Origin: Theodoxus fluviatilis
Taxonomy: Eukaryota > Mollusca > Gastropoda > Cycloneritida > Neritidae
Direction: 5' to 3'
Assembly (NCBI GenBank): GCA_034096865.1
Contig: JAWQFJ010001813.1
Span: 83,501 to 147,500, forward strand
DNA: 64,000 nucleotides
How positions within the stretch are numbered: the stretch's first letter is position 1; each line of letters starts with the position of its first letter. Below the pieces are notes generated by a model that searched no databases, was not told the origin of the DNA, and saw only the letters and a list, made by a program, of their open reading frames with translations. Made by a program: the position numbers and the translations under genes. Positions 1-12,659 of the stretch are shown here, piece after piece.

Positions 1-720
1 AGCGAAGTATGTTCTGATCACATGGTTACTGTGACACAACACCTTCGATGAAACATGTGTAACCACTTCGATCATAGCGATCTGACGCATGCCTAGTCTT
101 TCATGACAATGCGCATAGTATGGCATACAGATGCAAACAAATGCATAATGTCAGTCGACCGGTCGGTCGATTGGCGGGTCGGTCCGTCAAGTTGGTCCGT
201 CGGTCGGTCAGTCGGTTGGTCGGCTAATAGGTCGGTCAGTCACACGCGCGCACGCACGCAAGCACACACACATACACGAACTCACACTGTATGCCAAGCT
301 GTCTGCTTGTTTGCTTGGCTGCTTGTTGGCCTGCTTGCCTTTCTGCCTCCCCGTCTTCCGGCCTCCCCACCAGCCTCACCGTCAGTCTCTCTCTGAACCT
401 GCTTGCCTTCCTGCTGTCTGCTTGCCTGTCTGCCTGCCAGTTTGCCTGCCTGTTTGCTTGCCTCTTTGCTTGCCTGCCTTTCTACCTTGCTGTGTTGCTT
501 TGCACTGCTTTGCGTTGGGCTGTACACCAACACACATGGTGTATCGCACTGTATCCTATGGTACCGCAGTAACTTACTATCGACACCTCTGTAGACACAC
601 CTCCAAGCGATCATCTTCCGCCTCTTTCACCGCCGGCGAAAGAGTCTCTAGCACAGTTCATATCACGTGAAGGAATTAATCCGTCCGGAAAATTCTTAAG
701 GAGGTCACACGAGAGGCTTG
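1..720. repeat. Tetranucleotide-rich low-complexity DNA
   Basis: Positions 160-245 are imperfect GGTC/GGTCA repeats, 246-285 are CA-rich, and 290-500 are imperfect CTTGCCTG-type tetranucleotide repeats. Long reading frames here (Ser/Cys/Leu-rich on +, Gln/Lys-rich on -) follow from the repeats and show no domain. I see no gene. Confidence 0.7.
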
Positions 721-1298
721 TGGGATAGCACTCTGCTCCTACACATACGCTGTTAAAGTAGTTCTATTTCACACAAAACTAATAAATTACGCCTGTTGAG
801 GCAATAAACGAGCGTTTATTCGATAAAATAAAATGTTTGAGTTGAAATTGAAACAAATTTTGACATCTGAATGATTTCTGTAAAAAGTGGAAAAAATAGT
901 ATCCAGAACGACCTATTTTTGGCACAATGCTGTAATGCGAAGGGTCAAATCTATTACGCATTCATTGCGAACTGCGCCAGAGTCACTGCTGACTCGGGTT
1001 TAGTGAATGCTCAAGAGAAACACCAGTGGAAAGTAATGAGTGTTGTAAGCTCTCGATGTGTCGGAAATGATAGACCTTGCCGATTACTAGCTAAATGACC
1101 GACGTGAGCGATAATAATTTAGGTCAATTATTTTGCTCCTGGTTTGCGGTCTGCATACAAATAACTACATGTAAAAAGTACTTAGAAGTATGTGTACTCA
1201 TAAAATCAGTCAGTAGTCAAGCAATATTTGTTTTAAAAATTTATTGCAATAATAGAATTGACAAAGTGTGACGTGATCAACAAAACTACAAAGACAAG

Positions 1299-1374
<76 letters not shown>

Positions 1375-2527
1375 ACGTGCATCAATGAAGTCAGCAATTG
1401 GGCTTTGCTTAAGTGAACAGACTTTTAGTTTGAGAATTTCTGTCACTAGCTGAGCAATTTCTTACCAATGTCTGGAGAAATATTTTGGCTGAAATAAATG
1501 CCGTATTGTTGAGCAGGCAGCATGTACTGTTGCTCCACCAGGCACCTGTAGTTTGCGTTCTACAGGAGCATTTGCCGTTGTAATTCATCAGTCGAGTGTT
1601 AGGAGACATGCGCTGTTGAACAAACATATGCAGTGCCTTTAATACATTGCGTTAATAAACAGCGAATCGATAAATTTGTTTGCTTCTTGCTCCAACATCT
1701 GATTTGCTTCGATAAAAAGAGGTAGCCAATGAGATTGTGCTCGAAGCAATTCATGCGTGAGCATTATCAAACGATGATTGCAATTTGATCGATTCCACTG
1801 GTGTCTTCGGAGGTTTGAAGCAAATCCAAGTAATAATAACTCGTCAAAGATGGAGATTCCTTTGAGACAATGGGAGAAAATGTAAGTGCAATTAGGGGAA
1901 ATGGGAAAGACAATGACTTCGACACAGCCAATGTTTCAATAGATGGGAAGTTCGAGACAGCGACTTTTCAACATGAGAGAGATCGGCGATGGTCTCAGGA
2001 CCAGGCGATCGGTTCGAGATGTGTAGTATATTATTCGTGCAAAGACGCAATAGTCTTTGATTCGTGTAAACCGACCTCAACAGGATTTTACTAAAACGTC
2101 ATGGCTTGACGTGGACGAAGGGAGGTAACTCCTAAAGATAGTATCCTGAATGCGCTAAAGAAGTGATAAACCATTAAACGCCGTCAACACTGACCAACCT
2201 AACGCGAATGTAAGTGCTCAGTATGCTAGATATTTGTGTAGAAATCAAAACTTAATATTCAACTAACATTTTATAATTCATTTGTGCACAAAATATGCTG
2301 CTGATGCTGGAAATGTTCGTTCGATAAATCTCGGAGCATTGAAATGAATACCCTTTCTTCTCCTCCTCCTCCCTCCGTCTCTCTGTCCCTACTTTGTCGT
2401 CGTCGCCTCAGTTGGCTTGTTCCTCGCAAGCACACATCAATGGTTGAAAAACCGAACATTAGATGCAATTGGGGGAATTGCAAAGCTCTGCTAATATAGA
2501 TTGCAAAAGAAATTTGTGGCGGAAATC
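721..2527. other. Unannotated stretch with a (TA)n tract
   Basis: No coding exon or known repeat family recognised. The only obvious structure is an alternating TA tract at about 1303-1372. A 74-codon open frame at 1870-2094 has no motif I know. Confidence 0.5.
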
Positions 2528-2650
2528 CTTCTCGCTCGATCGTCGTGTTTCGTTATTCTGCTTTATTGTGATGATCATGATATATCTATGCTTATTCTTT
2601 ATTTATCCTAATGAATAGATGTTATAGGGTCCAATCATACATGTCGTTGG

Positions 2651-2717
<67 letters not shown>

Positions 2718-3085
2718 GATCCTTCTCGCTCGATCGTCGTGTTTTGTTATTCTGCTTTATTGTGATGATCATACATCTAAGCTTATTCTTTATTTATCCT
2801 AATGAATAGATGTTATAGGCCTCAATCATACATGTCGTTGGTAATGATGATGATGATGATGAGGAGGAGGAGGAGGAGGAGGAGGAGGATTATGACGACG
2901 ACGACGACGATGACAACGATGACGAGGAGGAGGAGGAGGGGTGGAGGAGGAAGAGAAGGAGGAGGAGGAGGAGGAGGAGGAGGAGGAGGAGGAGGAGGAG
3001 GAGGAGGAGGAGGAGGAGGAGGAGGAGGAACGGGGAGGACAACGACGACGACAACGACGACGACGACGACGACGATACAGCGGCA
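2528..3085. repeat. 203-bp tandem duplication with trinucleotide arrays
   Basis: A segment starting CCTTCTCGCTCGATCGTCG at about 2528 recurs at about 2731. Each copy ends in an ATG/GAT trinucleotide array (2650-2716 and 2845-2862). The second runs on into GGA repeats (2860-3030) and ACG/CGA repeats (2893-2925, 3038-3077). The poly-Met, poly-Arg, poly-Glu and poly-Gly frames are products of the repeats. Confidence 0.85.
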
Positions 3086-3389
3086 GCAGCATCAGATGGA
3101 CTTATACAGTGCCATTTAAGAAGTGTGTCTGATCAGGGCGCCTCAAAGCTACGTGTTTGCCCAATACCCAGTCTCCAGTCCAGGTACATTCACTGAAGCA
3201 GGTTTTAAAATGATAAGTCTTATTGCACCGTTTAAATGCAGACAGGGAATCTGCAGTCCTGAGACTGGCGGCCAGCCTGCTCCAGGTTGCAAAGACCTAG
3301 TAGGAAAAGGCCCGTTGACCCAGCGTAGACCTCATCCTAGAAACCTGAGCTGACTACAGTCTGGGCCGATACAGTGGGATCATCTTGTG

Positions 3390-3790
3390 TCTGTAACATG
3401 GAACATCACAGAAGAGGAGCTCCTGGCAGCCAGTTTGACATTGATTCTGGTCGGAATGGGCAGCCAGTGCAGGGCTGCCAGGATCGGAGCCACGTGGATC
3501 CTCTTCCCGGCACCATTTGCGACGTGTTGTTCGTGACTAATTGAAGTGTCTTCATAAGATTTAGAGTATTAGGTCAACCTGCTTGAAGACTGTTGCAGTA
3601 ATCTAGTCTTGGTAAAACAAAGGCAAAAACGAGAGACTTTGTAGCCTCTCTTGTGCGTTATCCGACACAGACTATCCAGGTAGTCCTCCATGGTCATTTT
3701 GCGGTCAAGTAACACACTTTCATGGCTTTTGACGTTGGCATTTGGCATGTAGTGCGTACACAGCAGCAGCAGCAGCAACAACGACAGTGA
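3390..3790 (-). mobile_element. LINE reverse-transcriptase relic (CR1/Jockey-like)
   Basis: Minus-strand frames give pieces typical of the C-terminal part of non-LTR retrotransposon ORF2: VLLDRKMTMEDYLDSLCR near 3650-3715, LPRLDYCNSLQAG near 3570-3610, and HVAPILAALHWLPI near 3450-3500. They lie in different frames with stops, so this is a decayed fragment. The family assignment rests on the LDYCNSL and LHWLP signatures shared by CR1/L2/Jockey-type elements. Confidence 0.75.
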
Positions 3791-4401
3791 CAACAACAAC
3801 GACAGTGACAACAACAACACAATGAGATGAGAAACGAAACAATGCGTGGAAGAAGAAACTTGTTGGAAATCGACAGCTGATGTAGAGTGCAATCATATTT
3901 TTTCACCGGCTGAATAAATCCTATTACATCATCAAATCGATCACGCTACATTATCACGTGAGCCAATTCCCACTCCCTTGGAATGTTGCATAATGACGCA
4001 AACGCCCTATGACGTTGATTAGCTTTTGTTAAATTGCTTTTCATTTCAGCAGCCACCTGATACAAACTTTTTCTAAGTACATACTTGTCGATGTGACCAG
4101 AGAGGAGTGTTCAAAGAGTACTTCAAAGGTAATGTCTTATAGGGTTTACGTTTGTGCAGTCATTTCAGTATCAGTCTGTATTCGTGAAAGTCTTTAAAAT
4201 GAACTGTTTATGTTCTCTCCAAGAAGAGTTACTAAAAGTCAGCATTACTGATTATGTATGTGAAGAAAGTAAAAGCAGATCAAAGCAATGGCGTGTACGA
4301 GATTTTCATTTTGTTCTGTAAAGCAAAGACGTTACATAGAAAGACGCGGGTGGGAAAGAGTTGCGTCCCGTGAAAATGGGGCTGTTCTTCGCTCGGTTCC
4401 T

Positions 4402-5215
4402 TCAAAGATTATAGGTTACACAAAGATAGTTCATTAGCTCATTCTCGTGAGGGTCGAGACACGTTGCGCCCCAAGCGGCTAGCACTATGGGAGATGCCTA
4501 TAGTCCGTTTCAACATTGCACTGTATTTAGTCACATGATTATAGGATTTAGTGGAGACTTCGCACAAACATGGCGGAAAAACACAGGTTTGCGAGTGACC
4601 ACTGCAGCGCTATTAACTGTAGCAACAACAGAAAGAAACGCCCAGAGCTTTCGTACTTCAGGTTTCCAAGAGACAAAGCAAGTTGGGTAATTTCGTTCAA
4701 GTAAATTGTCACTAGAATTTAGGCCTAGCAACAGATGTGCGATGGACCTAATTCTAAAATTTCCGATAACGTTATCAACTACCAAGGTTGAAGAACGAGT
4801 GACGTCACTATTTGACCATTTGAAGAATAATAATTTTTAACACAGAGAGAGCAGGGTCACCAAACGTTGCGATCACGTCGACCCGTGCACACGTGGTTCT
4901 GCGAGTGACCTGCATTTCGATTGTTAAAAAGTAGGAGCTTTCAATACCTTTTGATGCATTCAACATACAGCTTTGATAAATTAATGCTGTTAATGGTTTA
5001 CATTTTCTTTGGATGGGGTTTCTAGTGTCCCCAAATTCAGCTTTTTCTGCGCGAAGCGAGACTATGTCCACCATTTTAAATGTGCAATGTTGAAACGGAC
5101 TATAGGCATCTCCCATAGTGCTAGCCGCTTGGGGCGCTGCAATTTTAGCTGCTTGTAACTTCAAAGAGCAAAAGCTCGGCATGAACTATTTTTGTGTAAC
5201 CTATAATCTTTGGTT
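4402..5215. mobile_element. DNA element with ~120-bp inverted ends and a THAP exon
   Basis: The left end (4402-4526) and right end (5081-5215) are inverted copies. Both carry AAAGATTATAGGTTACACAA followed by a ..TAGTTCAT.. stretch, and both carry the block GCGGCTAGCACTATGGGAGA followed by TGCCTATAGTCCGTTTCAAC. A THAP-like exon (4570-4686) lies between them. The layout fits a short DNA transposon derivative. I could not fix the target duplication; TTCC flanks both sides but sits in a repeated context. Confidence 0.65.
4570..4686 (+). CDS. THAP-type zinc-finger exon (partial)
   Basis: ATG at 4570 opens 39 codons with HCSAINCSNN, a C-x4-C pair, then ELSYFRFPRD and a Trp. This is the N-terminal half of a C2CH THAP domain, a DNA-binding fold of THAP proteins and P-element-type transposases. 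A donor-like GGGTAATT follows at 4687. The second half (C-x2-H plus AVPTIF) was not found with confidence nearby. It may be a transposon exon, since inverted repeats flank it, or a captured host exon. Confidence 0.6.
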
Positions 5216-8200
5216 CCTTCAAAGATTATATATAGGTTACCTATAATCTTTGGTTCCTTGGAGCGTAGCTTTGTAAGCACACTTTCATTTGTGAAATAAA
5301 GGATAAAGACAAAATAACTGGACTTTTATGACATTTGAAATGTCGAAATCTCTTATAATTTGTTCTGCTTGTTAAAATTACAGCAGTTTTTCCGTTTTGG
5401 TTTTGTTTTGTTTTTCGGGGGATTACTGCTCTCTGTACGAGTGTGTGTGTGTGTGTGTGTGCGTGTGTGCGCGCGCGCGCGCGCGCGTGTGTGTGTATGC
5501 GTGTGTATTTTAATCTAAGCTTTTTTTCCCCTTGGAATAAAGGAATCTTTCCTGCTGGGAAAATGCTTTGGCAACACAGTGACCATAACTTTAGAAGAGT
5601 ATTACATTAAAGTACAAAAATGGACTGATAAAAAATCAAAACCGAGGCAGACAAAGGATAAACCAGTAAGAGTACACTTACATATTAGCAATAATGTAGT
5701 ACTTGGTTACATAAATATTCTCTAGATTGTATTATTTCATTTTTGAATAAAACAAATAACAAAGCAGACTTCGTGTATATAACAACATGGTAGCAGAACC
5801 TTAACATCTGGGAGTGCGTGCCACTCTCACTTCCTGTCCTGTCTCCTGGCAGCCAGCATTCTGCTGTCCTGTCCCTCCCACGCATCCCTGTCTTCCCACA
5901 GTCCCAGATTCCCTGCCACCACTCACCAGATTCGGTATCCTACATCTGCCCTGCTCTTGGGTCCCCTTTCCTACCTCCCCACCACCACCACTCCACCCAC
6001 CACCACCACCCCCGCTTCCCGAAGGTTTGTCCTTCCGGCACGCCTGTCCTTTTTACCCCTCCCCGGTTCCAGGTGTAAGATTATTTGGGAACTGACTGAC
6101 TCCATGTCCCTATGTGCCTCTGCCTCCCCAACACTTGGGAGGTGGGGGAAGGTTCCCAACCTGCCTTGTAGCCCCGGCGACCTTTGTCGGGCGACACTAC
6201 ATGTACAATGTATGCATGCAACAAGTCAGGAGATAACAGACAAAACGGACAATAAAAGTATTTTTATCATCCATAACTGGACATTACTTCGGCAATAATC
6301 AGCGGGGTGGATTTGAAACAGAGAAACAGTTGGCACTGCATTCCTGGTGAAGTGAACTGGCTGTCTCCTAAGTGGTCGCTGAACAATATACTGTGTCCCA
6401 TTCGCATAGCACTTCGGGTTGCAATTTGCGGAGCTCCTCCCTTCTTGGGCTCTGCACCCATTTTCTGCACCTGTTAAAACACAGGGTTAGGTCATTGATA
6501 GCAAATCCCAAACACACTGTCCTTGGAGATGGGCACTTGATTTGTTAGGAGCTCGTCTGGAATATTATTTTAAAGGTCAATATATCAATTAGATTATCTT
6601 TTCAAATCCATTCCTTATGACATTTTCCCTGTCACGTAGAGTATCTCCTGAAAGCACGATCCCCCTTTGTTTAGTCATTTCAAAAACTAAAATGTCGTTC
6701 CCGTCGATCCAAATGTATACATAATTTGCATGAGGCGAACGAGCGTCGGGACAGTTCCATTTGTGATGTAAACGGAGATAAGAGAGTGCGTTCAACTTAC
6801 CGTTCTGCGTCTTTGGGGAACCCCCAAAAAACAGTTTACGGCAAAACGCGCCGCTGCGCCTCTGTCGTTCATCCATGATTGCAAAGTTGGCCTCCCGGCC
6901 AAGGAAAGATAACTCTAAACACCCCATTCTCGCAGTTTCATGCGAAGTTTCATGTCTTTCTATGCAACGTCTTTGTTTAGACTGTGTAGTACCCAGTGAA
7001 CACTTTAAAAGTGGCCAAAATGCTTTAAGAACGGCCTGGCTGGAGTATGAGACCCATAGAAAAAGCGGCAGTGGTAGCCTACCTGAGCAGCAGGGAAGTA
7101 ATGAGAGCTGAATCCCGGACAAGGATGCTAAATACACCTGTTTGTGCACTTCGCCACTCAATGCACTGTAACAGAGATCCTTTGGCATGCTGGGCTGCAT
7201 TCATAGATGATGGTGACATGTTTTTGCATATATTCTCTTGCAGATGAAAGTTTTCGACATGATTTTATGCTTTCAGCTCCTGGGACTTGAAGAGTAAGAG
7301 ACCACAAAAGCGTGTCTACCTCTCTGTTCCATTCTGGTAGAGATGTTTTTACGTACTCTTGATTGCAGCGATGGAGACAGCCGGGATGAGCCACCAAAGG
7401 GGTAAGAGACGAGGTCATGGTAAAGCGACATCGTCTGGTTTCCTGCTTTGGCGATGCGCGTCGCTGCTGATGAGTGCCTGCCGTGCCGCCTTCGTGCCTG
7501 ACTCCACCGGACAGGGCGATGGCTGCAACAACAACGTGGTCCGTGAGACTCAGCGCAGCAAGCCCTTGGCTGTCGTCACTTCTCAGAGCAACCTGAGCAG
7601 GCTGTTCGGTGGAAACGAACTGGGACTTAGGAAGGAGATCAGGAACAAAACGTGACCTTTTGATCAAAACCTTGTGGACGACGTGCCGTTTCTGCTGCTT
7701 TCTGCCGACACACAGGCGTCGAAGTTTGCGAGAAACAAGTGCATGTATGACAGCTGACAGATGGGACAATATTTCTTTCATTTTTAACGGAGTGATTCGT
7801 GCTGTTTGAAATCGACTGAGCCTCCACTCCGATGTACCAGAATACAGTTTGGACATGGCAACACAAGGCGCAGATTTGGACTTTTTTTTGTTAAAGCAAG
7901 GATTGCCACTAGTTACTCAAATATCCACAAATGTTGAGTCCAAACGGCAGCCTTCCTCTCGTCAAAACAGAGTTGTATAACACACTTTTCAGTGTGACGA
8001 AGACAAAATCGAAATTTGCTGTTGTCTCAAGTGAGAATACACACATAGATCGCCAGGAAGATAAAAGAACAGAAATAATTACATTTTTAGCCTGGGGTTT
8101 TATGTGACGTTTCTCACATGCGTGTGTTTCAGTGAGCTGATACGTGTGAATCTACATTTTGCAAAAGCACGGAGGATAATGGCATCAGTCTCCGTGAAAT

Positions 8201-9206
8201 CTGATACACATTGAGACTGCGGGTTCGAATCTTTTTAAGATAGCTTAACAATAGCAAGGAATGTGTGTGTGAAATGTTGCGTAACTTTTGCAACACCTCC
8301 CAAAAATGCATTTCATTAGGGAATTTTTCTATCTAAAATATTTAAAATCGCTAAAATTTGAAAGATTTTGCTCTGCATTATCGTATCCCGTGATATGACT
8401 GCTAAGTGAGAGGGAAAATATCACTGTGGTCTGGTAGGTATTTATCTATTTACAAACTGATGCCAGTTCTCACACTTTTTTCGCATAAAGTTGTTAAAAA
8501 ACTTCATTGCAAAGCGTGCGTTTTCTATCCTTTCACACGAGGCATTTGCAGTAGAACGGAAACTCAGACAAAACAATGTGCTTGTTCACCAAGATCTGTA
8601 CACAGAATACTGTATATTTCTGTGTACAGGCTGCACTGCTTTTCTGTAAGAAGTAAACTCAGACAGCTCTTGCATGCAATACACGACAGCAGATATATGT
8701 GCACAAGAGTGCCGGTATACGTTTCTCAGGCCCCTCGCCTAAAAAAACGGAGATATTGTTGCACGCTAAAATTCTACACACCAAGGAACAGCTTTCACAG
8801 GCAGAGCAGCATGCATGCGCATGAATTAATGCTTGCATGAACGAAGTTTTACGGTCAGTCAGCGTTAGTAGAGCCTTGAACTACAAAATAACTCGAGCTG
8901 GTTCGAGTAGGAACACATCACGTCTCGCTTTCTCGTTATTCACTCTTTTACAATCGCTATGGGAAGTGCGGTGGGTCTACTTTTATTCCCAACCCATAGG
9001 ATGTGCTCGCCTGCAAGAGATAACGAATATGCCCACGTTGTTCCAGCTCAGAGCGTGTAGTATGTGACCGAATTCGCATAAGATTTGGTGCGATTTACTT
9101 TTCATGCGAGGAAGTGTTGTCAAAGGAATGCATCATCAATGTAGGCCTACATGTGTCAAGAGCAGTGTTACCTATTTTGGCTGAGGTGGTTTATTTTCTT
9201 GGGGGG

Positions 9207-9297
<91 letters not shown>

Positions 9298-10172
9298 AAG
9301 CAGATCAGTCCAACTGATTTTCCACTATTCATAAGAAAACTTGTGAGCATGGGCTATTCCCGTCGCGTGGCCTTCCTAGATAAAATCTACCCCCAAACCC
9401 CACTGTTGAGGCGAGACGGCTATGAGGGGGTGTCCATTTCGCAGACACAGATATATCGTTGAGCGTGCACACAAACAATAGAATGGATGTACAGTAGAGC
9501 ATCATCCATGATTAACCATAGACGGATGCTCACCGTGGAGTCTTCCAACCCCCACCTTCTCCGTGGTGTTCAGAAGTTTTAGAGGCTCAAGGACGTCAAG
9601 GCGGTCGCAGTAAACACTGACAGTTACATCTTTTAGGCGGAAAAAAATGTTCAAGGAGGAAAGCATCATTGAATAGTGTTGACTGTTTGAGCAAGTGCGC
9701 TGCAAAGATTGTTTAAAACCAAAGAGAAAACTTTGTGAATGTATTCAATGCTTCAACGAATTTGGGAGAAAGATTATGAAACCATACAGAACAAAGAATG
9801 TAAAATGTTCTTTGCATTTATACAGTTTACAGGATTTGGTTTTTCCAATCTTTTGGACATGCAATTACTTTCCCCCATCAAACCTACCCTGTCTCACACT
9901 TGGTTTTAGTTTAGTGCTTACTTCCATTACTATCAGTGCCGACAATTTAACAGTATTAAATCAAAAGGAGCAGCTTTGTACTCTGTGTGTATGTGGGGGT
10001 GGTGTGCGAGCAGTTTAAAAGGAGATCATAACTGATAAAAGTCAAGAAAAATTCATTGACCATGGCAGTTTCGTGACTAAGCAACGTAAGGTTTGTAAAG
10101 CCCTGGGAAAAGTTCCATACAAACAGACGAAATCTAGTAATTTATAGCAAATTATGCACGCGTTTTAAAACA
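5216..10172. other. Long stretch without recognised genes
   Basis: It holds a mixed TG/CG tract (5442-5500), CCACCA-rich DNA (5985-6010) and a pure (TG)n of about 90 bp (9207-9296). Reading frames of 200-230 codons on the minus strand at 6589-7200 and 7158-7856, and 144 codons on + at 8406-8840, lack motifs, overlap other frames and show no exon structure I trust. I call no gene here. Confidence 0.5.
9207..9296. repeat. (TG)n microsatellite
   Basis: About 45 uninterrupted TG units. Confidence 0.95.
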
Positions 10173-10520
10173 TTGTCTAAAATAGGATATCAGAGTGTAA
10201 AAACGACTTCAGACACTCCTACAGTCGCTTGTAATCAGGTTGTCCGTGAAATCGACCCCACCAAAAACATCTCATGCATCTCGACTTCAATAGAGAACAA
10301 CGCATCCGCAGTTGACACCAACTCTACCACAGAAGTCAAAGTACTTTCGTCCAACCAAACGGCGAATGCAAAGATTGATCACCTGACCTCGATGATCGTC
10401 CATGTCTATCTCTCCTATTCTGATAATCCTAGCAAGGAGATACTGATATACGCCTTTCTAGACATTGCCTCAGACTCTACCTTTGTGACGCAGACCTTGG
10501 CAGAGAGGCTAGACGCATAG
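10173..10520 (+). pseudogene. BEL/Pao protease region
   Basis: The open frame carries LIYAFLDIASDSTFVTQTL. This matches the BEL retropepsin pattern LLDxGSDxTFV with the catalytic Asp kept, but the usual D-T/S-G reads D-I-A. A stop follows AERLDA at 10518-10520, after which conserved protease-like sequence continues in the same general frame (up to about 10680). Probably inactive. Confidence 0.75.
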
Positions 10521-10690
10521 TACGAGGACACGACTCTACAGCTCAGAACGGTCTCTGACGATAGTAAGAGAACGAGAACCAAGAAATTCAGGAACCTGAG
10601 ATTTAGAGCCATCTCATCACAGGAATATGTCACGCTGCCAGAGACTTACGCTGTCAATAAACTATCAGCCAACGTCTCCCATATTCCAAC

Positions 10691-10892
10691 TCGAACATCA
10701 TCCCTAGCATTCCTTCTTCACTATCAGATGCCATTACGTTTCTTATTTCGCATACCCTTCATATACGCCCCCTCCCCCCCTCTCTCACTCTTTCTCTCTT
10801 AACAACTTATAATACATCTCCTTTTCTTTCGTTCTTATTTTCGGCTAGAAGGAGATAACCCCCCCACACACACACCCCCTATTAAAAAAATA

Positions 10893-10931
<39 letters not shown>

Positions 10932-11141
10932 AACCTCACCCCTTCTCACACACCCTCGACCACTCAGTAGACTTTCTCCTTTAATGTTCTTTTTATTTAT
11001 GATGATTGATGATTGACGTTGATGATTAATGTTGATGATGGACGCTGATGATCGATGTTGATGAGAACTACTGTGTATGCCTCCATCCCCCACCCACCCC
11101 TCTGTTTCTTTCTTTCTGTAAATAAAATTATTTAAAAAAAA
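10691..11141 (+). mobile_element. 451-bp retroposed insert in the BEL element
   Basis: The insert is flanked by ATATTCCAAC (10681-10690) and ATATTCCTAC (11142-11151), a near-perfect 10-bp duplication. It ends in AATAAA-like sequence and an A-run (11120-11141), as expected for target-primed retroposition. It also holds C-rich DNA and a (TA)n tract (10893-10926). Removing it restores a continuous BEL frame across the site. The source is not identified. Confidence 0.7.
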
Positions 11142-12038
11142 ATATTCCTACAAAGGAAACGGCATCAAAGTGCCCTCACCTGAAGCATCTTGAGTCCAAC
11201 TTCCGCCCACTGCATCAGAACAGCCCGATTGGCCTACTGATCGGGTACGATTGCCCTAAGACTCTCATGCCTCTGAACAGAGTTGGAGAGAGACCCTATG
11301 CCATAGAGACCAAACTTGGTGTCGCGGCTAGTTTTTTTTTAAAAAGTTAGTTGTTGTACATTCTATGTTCTTGTTGTATTGTTGTACCTATAGAGTAAAA
11401 CTAGGGTTTTCAAACAAAACCCATTGCCACAGTCTGGGGAACACAAACGATAACAAATATGGAATAAGCAAAGGACACTGATGCACAATTTTAAAACAAG
11501 CAATTTAATTAAGGAAGGCAAATTTTCTCCCAACTTATCACTGCTGCTCCAAATGGGGCTAACCTACGGCTTTCACAACAAAGTCAGGCTTTCCCGAGCA
11601 CTTGAACATTAACCAAATAAAAATATCCTCTTACAGGATAATACAATAGAATTCAAAGTCAGAATGACGTCACGTTTTTCCATCCGACCCGGAATTACGT
11701 CACCACTCCACGCTCGTGGAGAAAACCCTCCCCGTTCATTTGCATACAAGACAAAGTCACTCTTCTCGTTACGCTGAATCGCACCAAGGACCCAAATAGA
11801 AAGACAATGTTCCACGATGTAACTGATAGCGTTAACACGCTTGCAGACCGACTGCTCGAAAGAGAAAATGACAATTCTTCCTTACCCGTTTGCAGATGAA
11901 CTCAGGACGCACAAAGTCTCAAGCCTACAAGCCGTCCTTGCTTAGGCGAGACATCCAGAAAAACTACACAATCATCTGCCCGCGCAGACGTGAGGGCATC
12001 ACTCCCTCAGAGCGAAACACACTCTCCGCTCCACACTT

Positions 12039-12580
12039 CGTCTCTATGTAGACGACCTCCGTAGACAACTCTCGTAGATGCGCCCCGTCTCTCGTAGACG
12101 GCCCGTAGACGCGTTCGTCTCCCCGTAGACAACTCCCGTAGATGCGCCCCGTCTCTCGTAGACGGCCGTAGACGCGTTCGTCTCTCCTTAGACGACTCCC
12201 GTAGATGCGCCCCGTCTCTCGTAGACGGCCGTAGACGCGTTCGTCTCTCCTTAGACGACTCCCGTAGATGCGCCCCGTCTCTCGTAGACGGCCGTAGACG
12301 CGTTCGTCTCTCCTTAGACGACTCCCGTAGATGCGCCCCGTCTCTCGTAGACGGCCGTAGACGCGTTCGTCTCTCTCCTTAGACGACTCCCGTAGATGCG
12401 CCCCGTCTCTCGTAGACGGCCGTAGACGCGTTCGTCTCTCCTTAGACGACTCCCGTAGATGCGCCCCGTCTCTCGTAGACGGCCGTAGACGCGTTCGTCT
12501 CTCCTTAGACGACTCCCGTAGATGCGCCCCGTCTCTCGTAGACGGCCCGTAGACGCGTTTGTCTCCCTGTAGACGACTCC
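12039..12580. repeat. 63-bp minisatellite, about 8.6 units
   Basis: Unit starts fall at 12181, 12244, 12307, 12370, 12435 and 12498, so the period is 63 bp (one unit is 65). Each unit contains CGTCT..AGACG inverted pairs separated by 5-6 bases. The period is a multiple of three, which opens a minus-strand Arg-rich frame (12314-12733) that I treat as a repeat artefact. It is not CRISPR: units are contiguous without spacers. Confidence 0.95.
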
Positions 12581-12659
12581 ACCAAGTAGAATCAAACTCA
12601 GAGGCAGGTACTGGTTTGAGCTAGACCCACTCTCGATCCGTAGAGAGTTACCAACCAGT

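Noticed and set aside
2611..3132. Poly-Met, poly-Arg, poly-Glu, poly-Gly reading frames
   Set aside because: Direct products of ATG, GGA and ACG trinucleotide repeats.
6875..7111. Second half of a THAP domain (VVPSEHFKSG)
   Set aside because: The expected Cys in C-x2-H is Pro here, and no exon borders link it to the THAP exon at 4570.
7158..7856. 232-codon minus-strand open frame
   Set aside because: Overlaps other open frames on both strands without recognisable domains or splice signals; not enough to call a gene.
8160..8240. tRNA-like sequence with GCGGGTTCGAATC (B box)
   Set aside because: A B-box match and an ATCAG..CTGAT stem are present, but the acceptor and D arms do not fold; at most a tRNA-derived SINE relic.
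8406..8840. 144-codon open frame
   Set aside because: Starts from a non-ATG-like context, no motif, composition unlike a protein; chance frame.
12039..12580. CRISPR-like regular repeats
   Set aside because: The 63-bp units are contiguous with no unique spacers, and the DNA is animal; it is a minisatellite.
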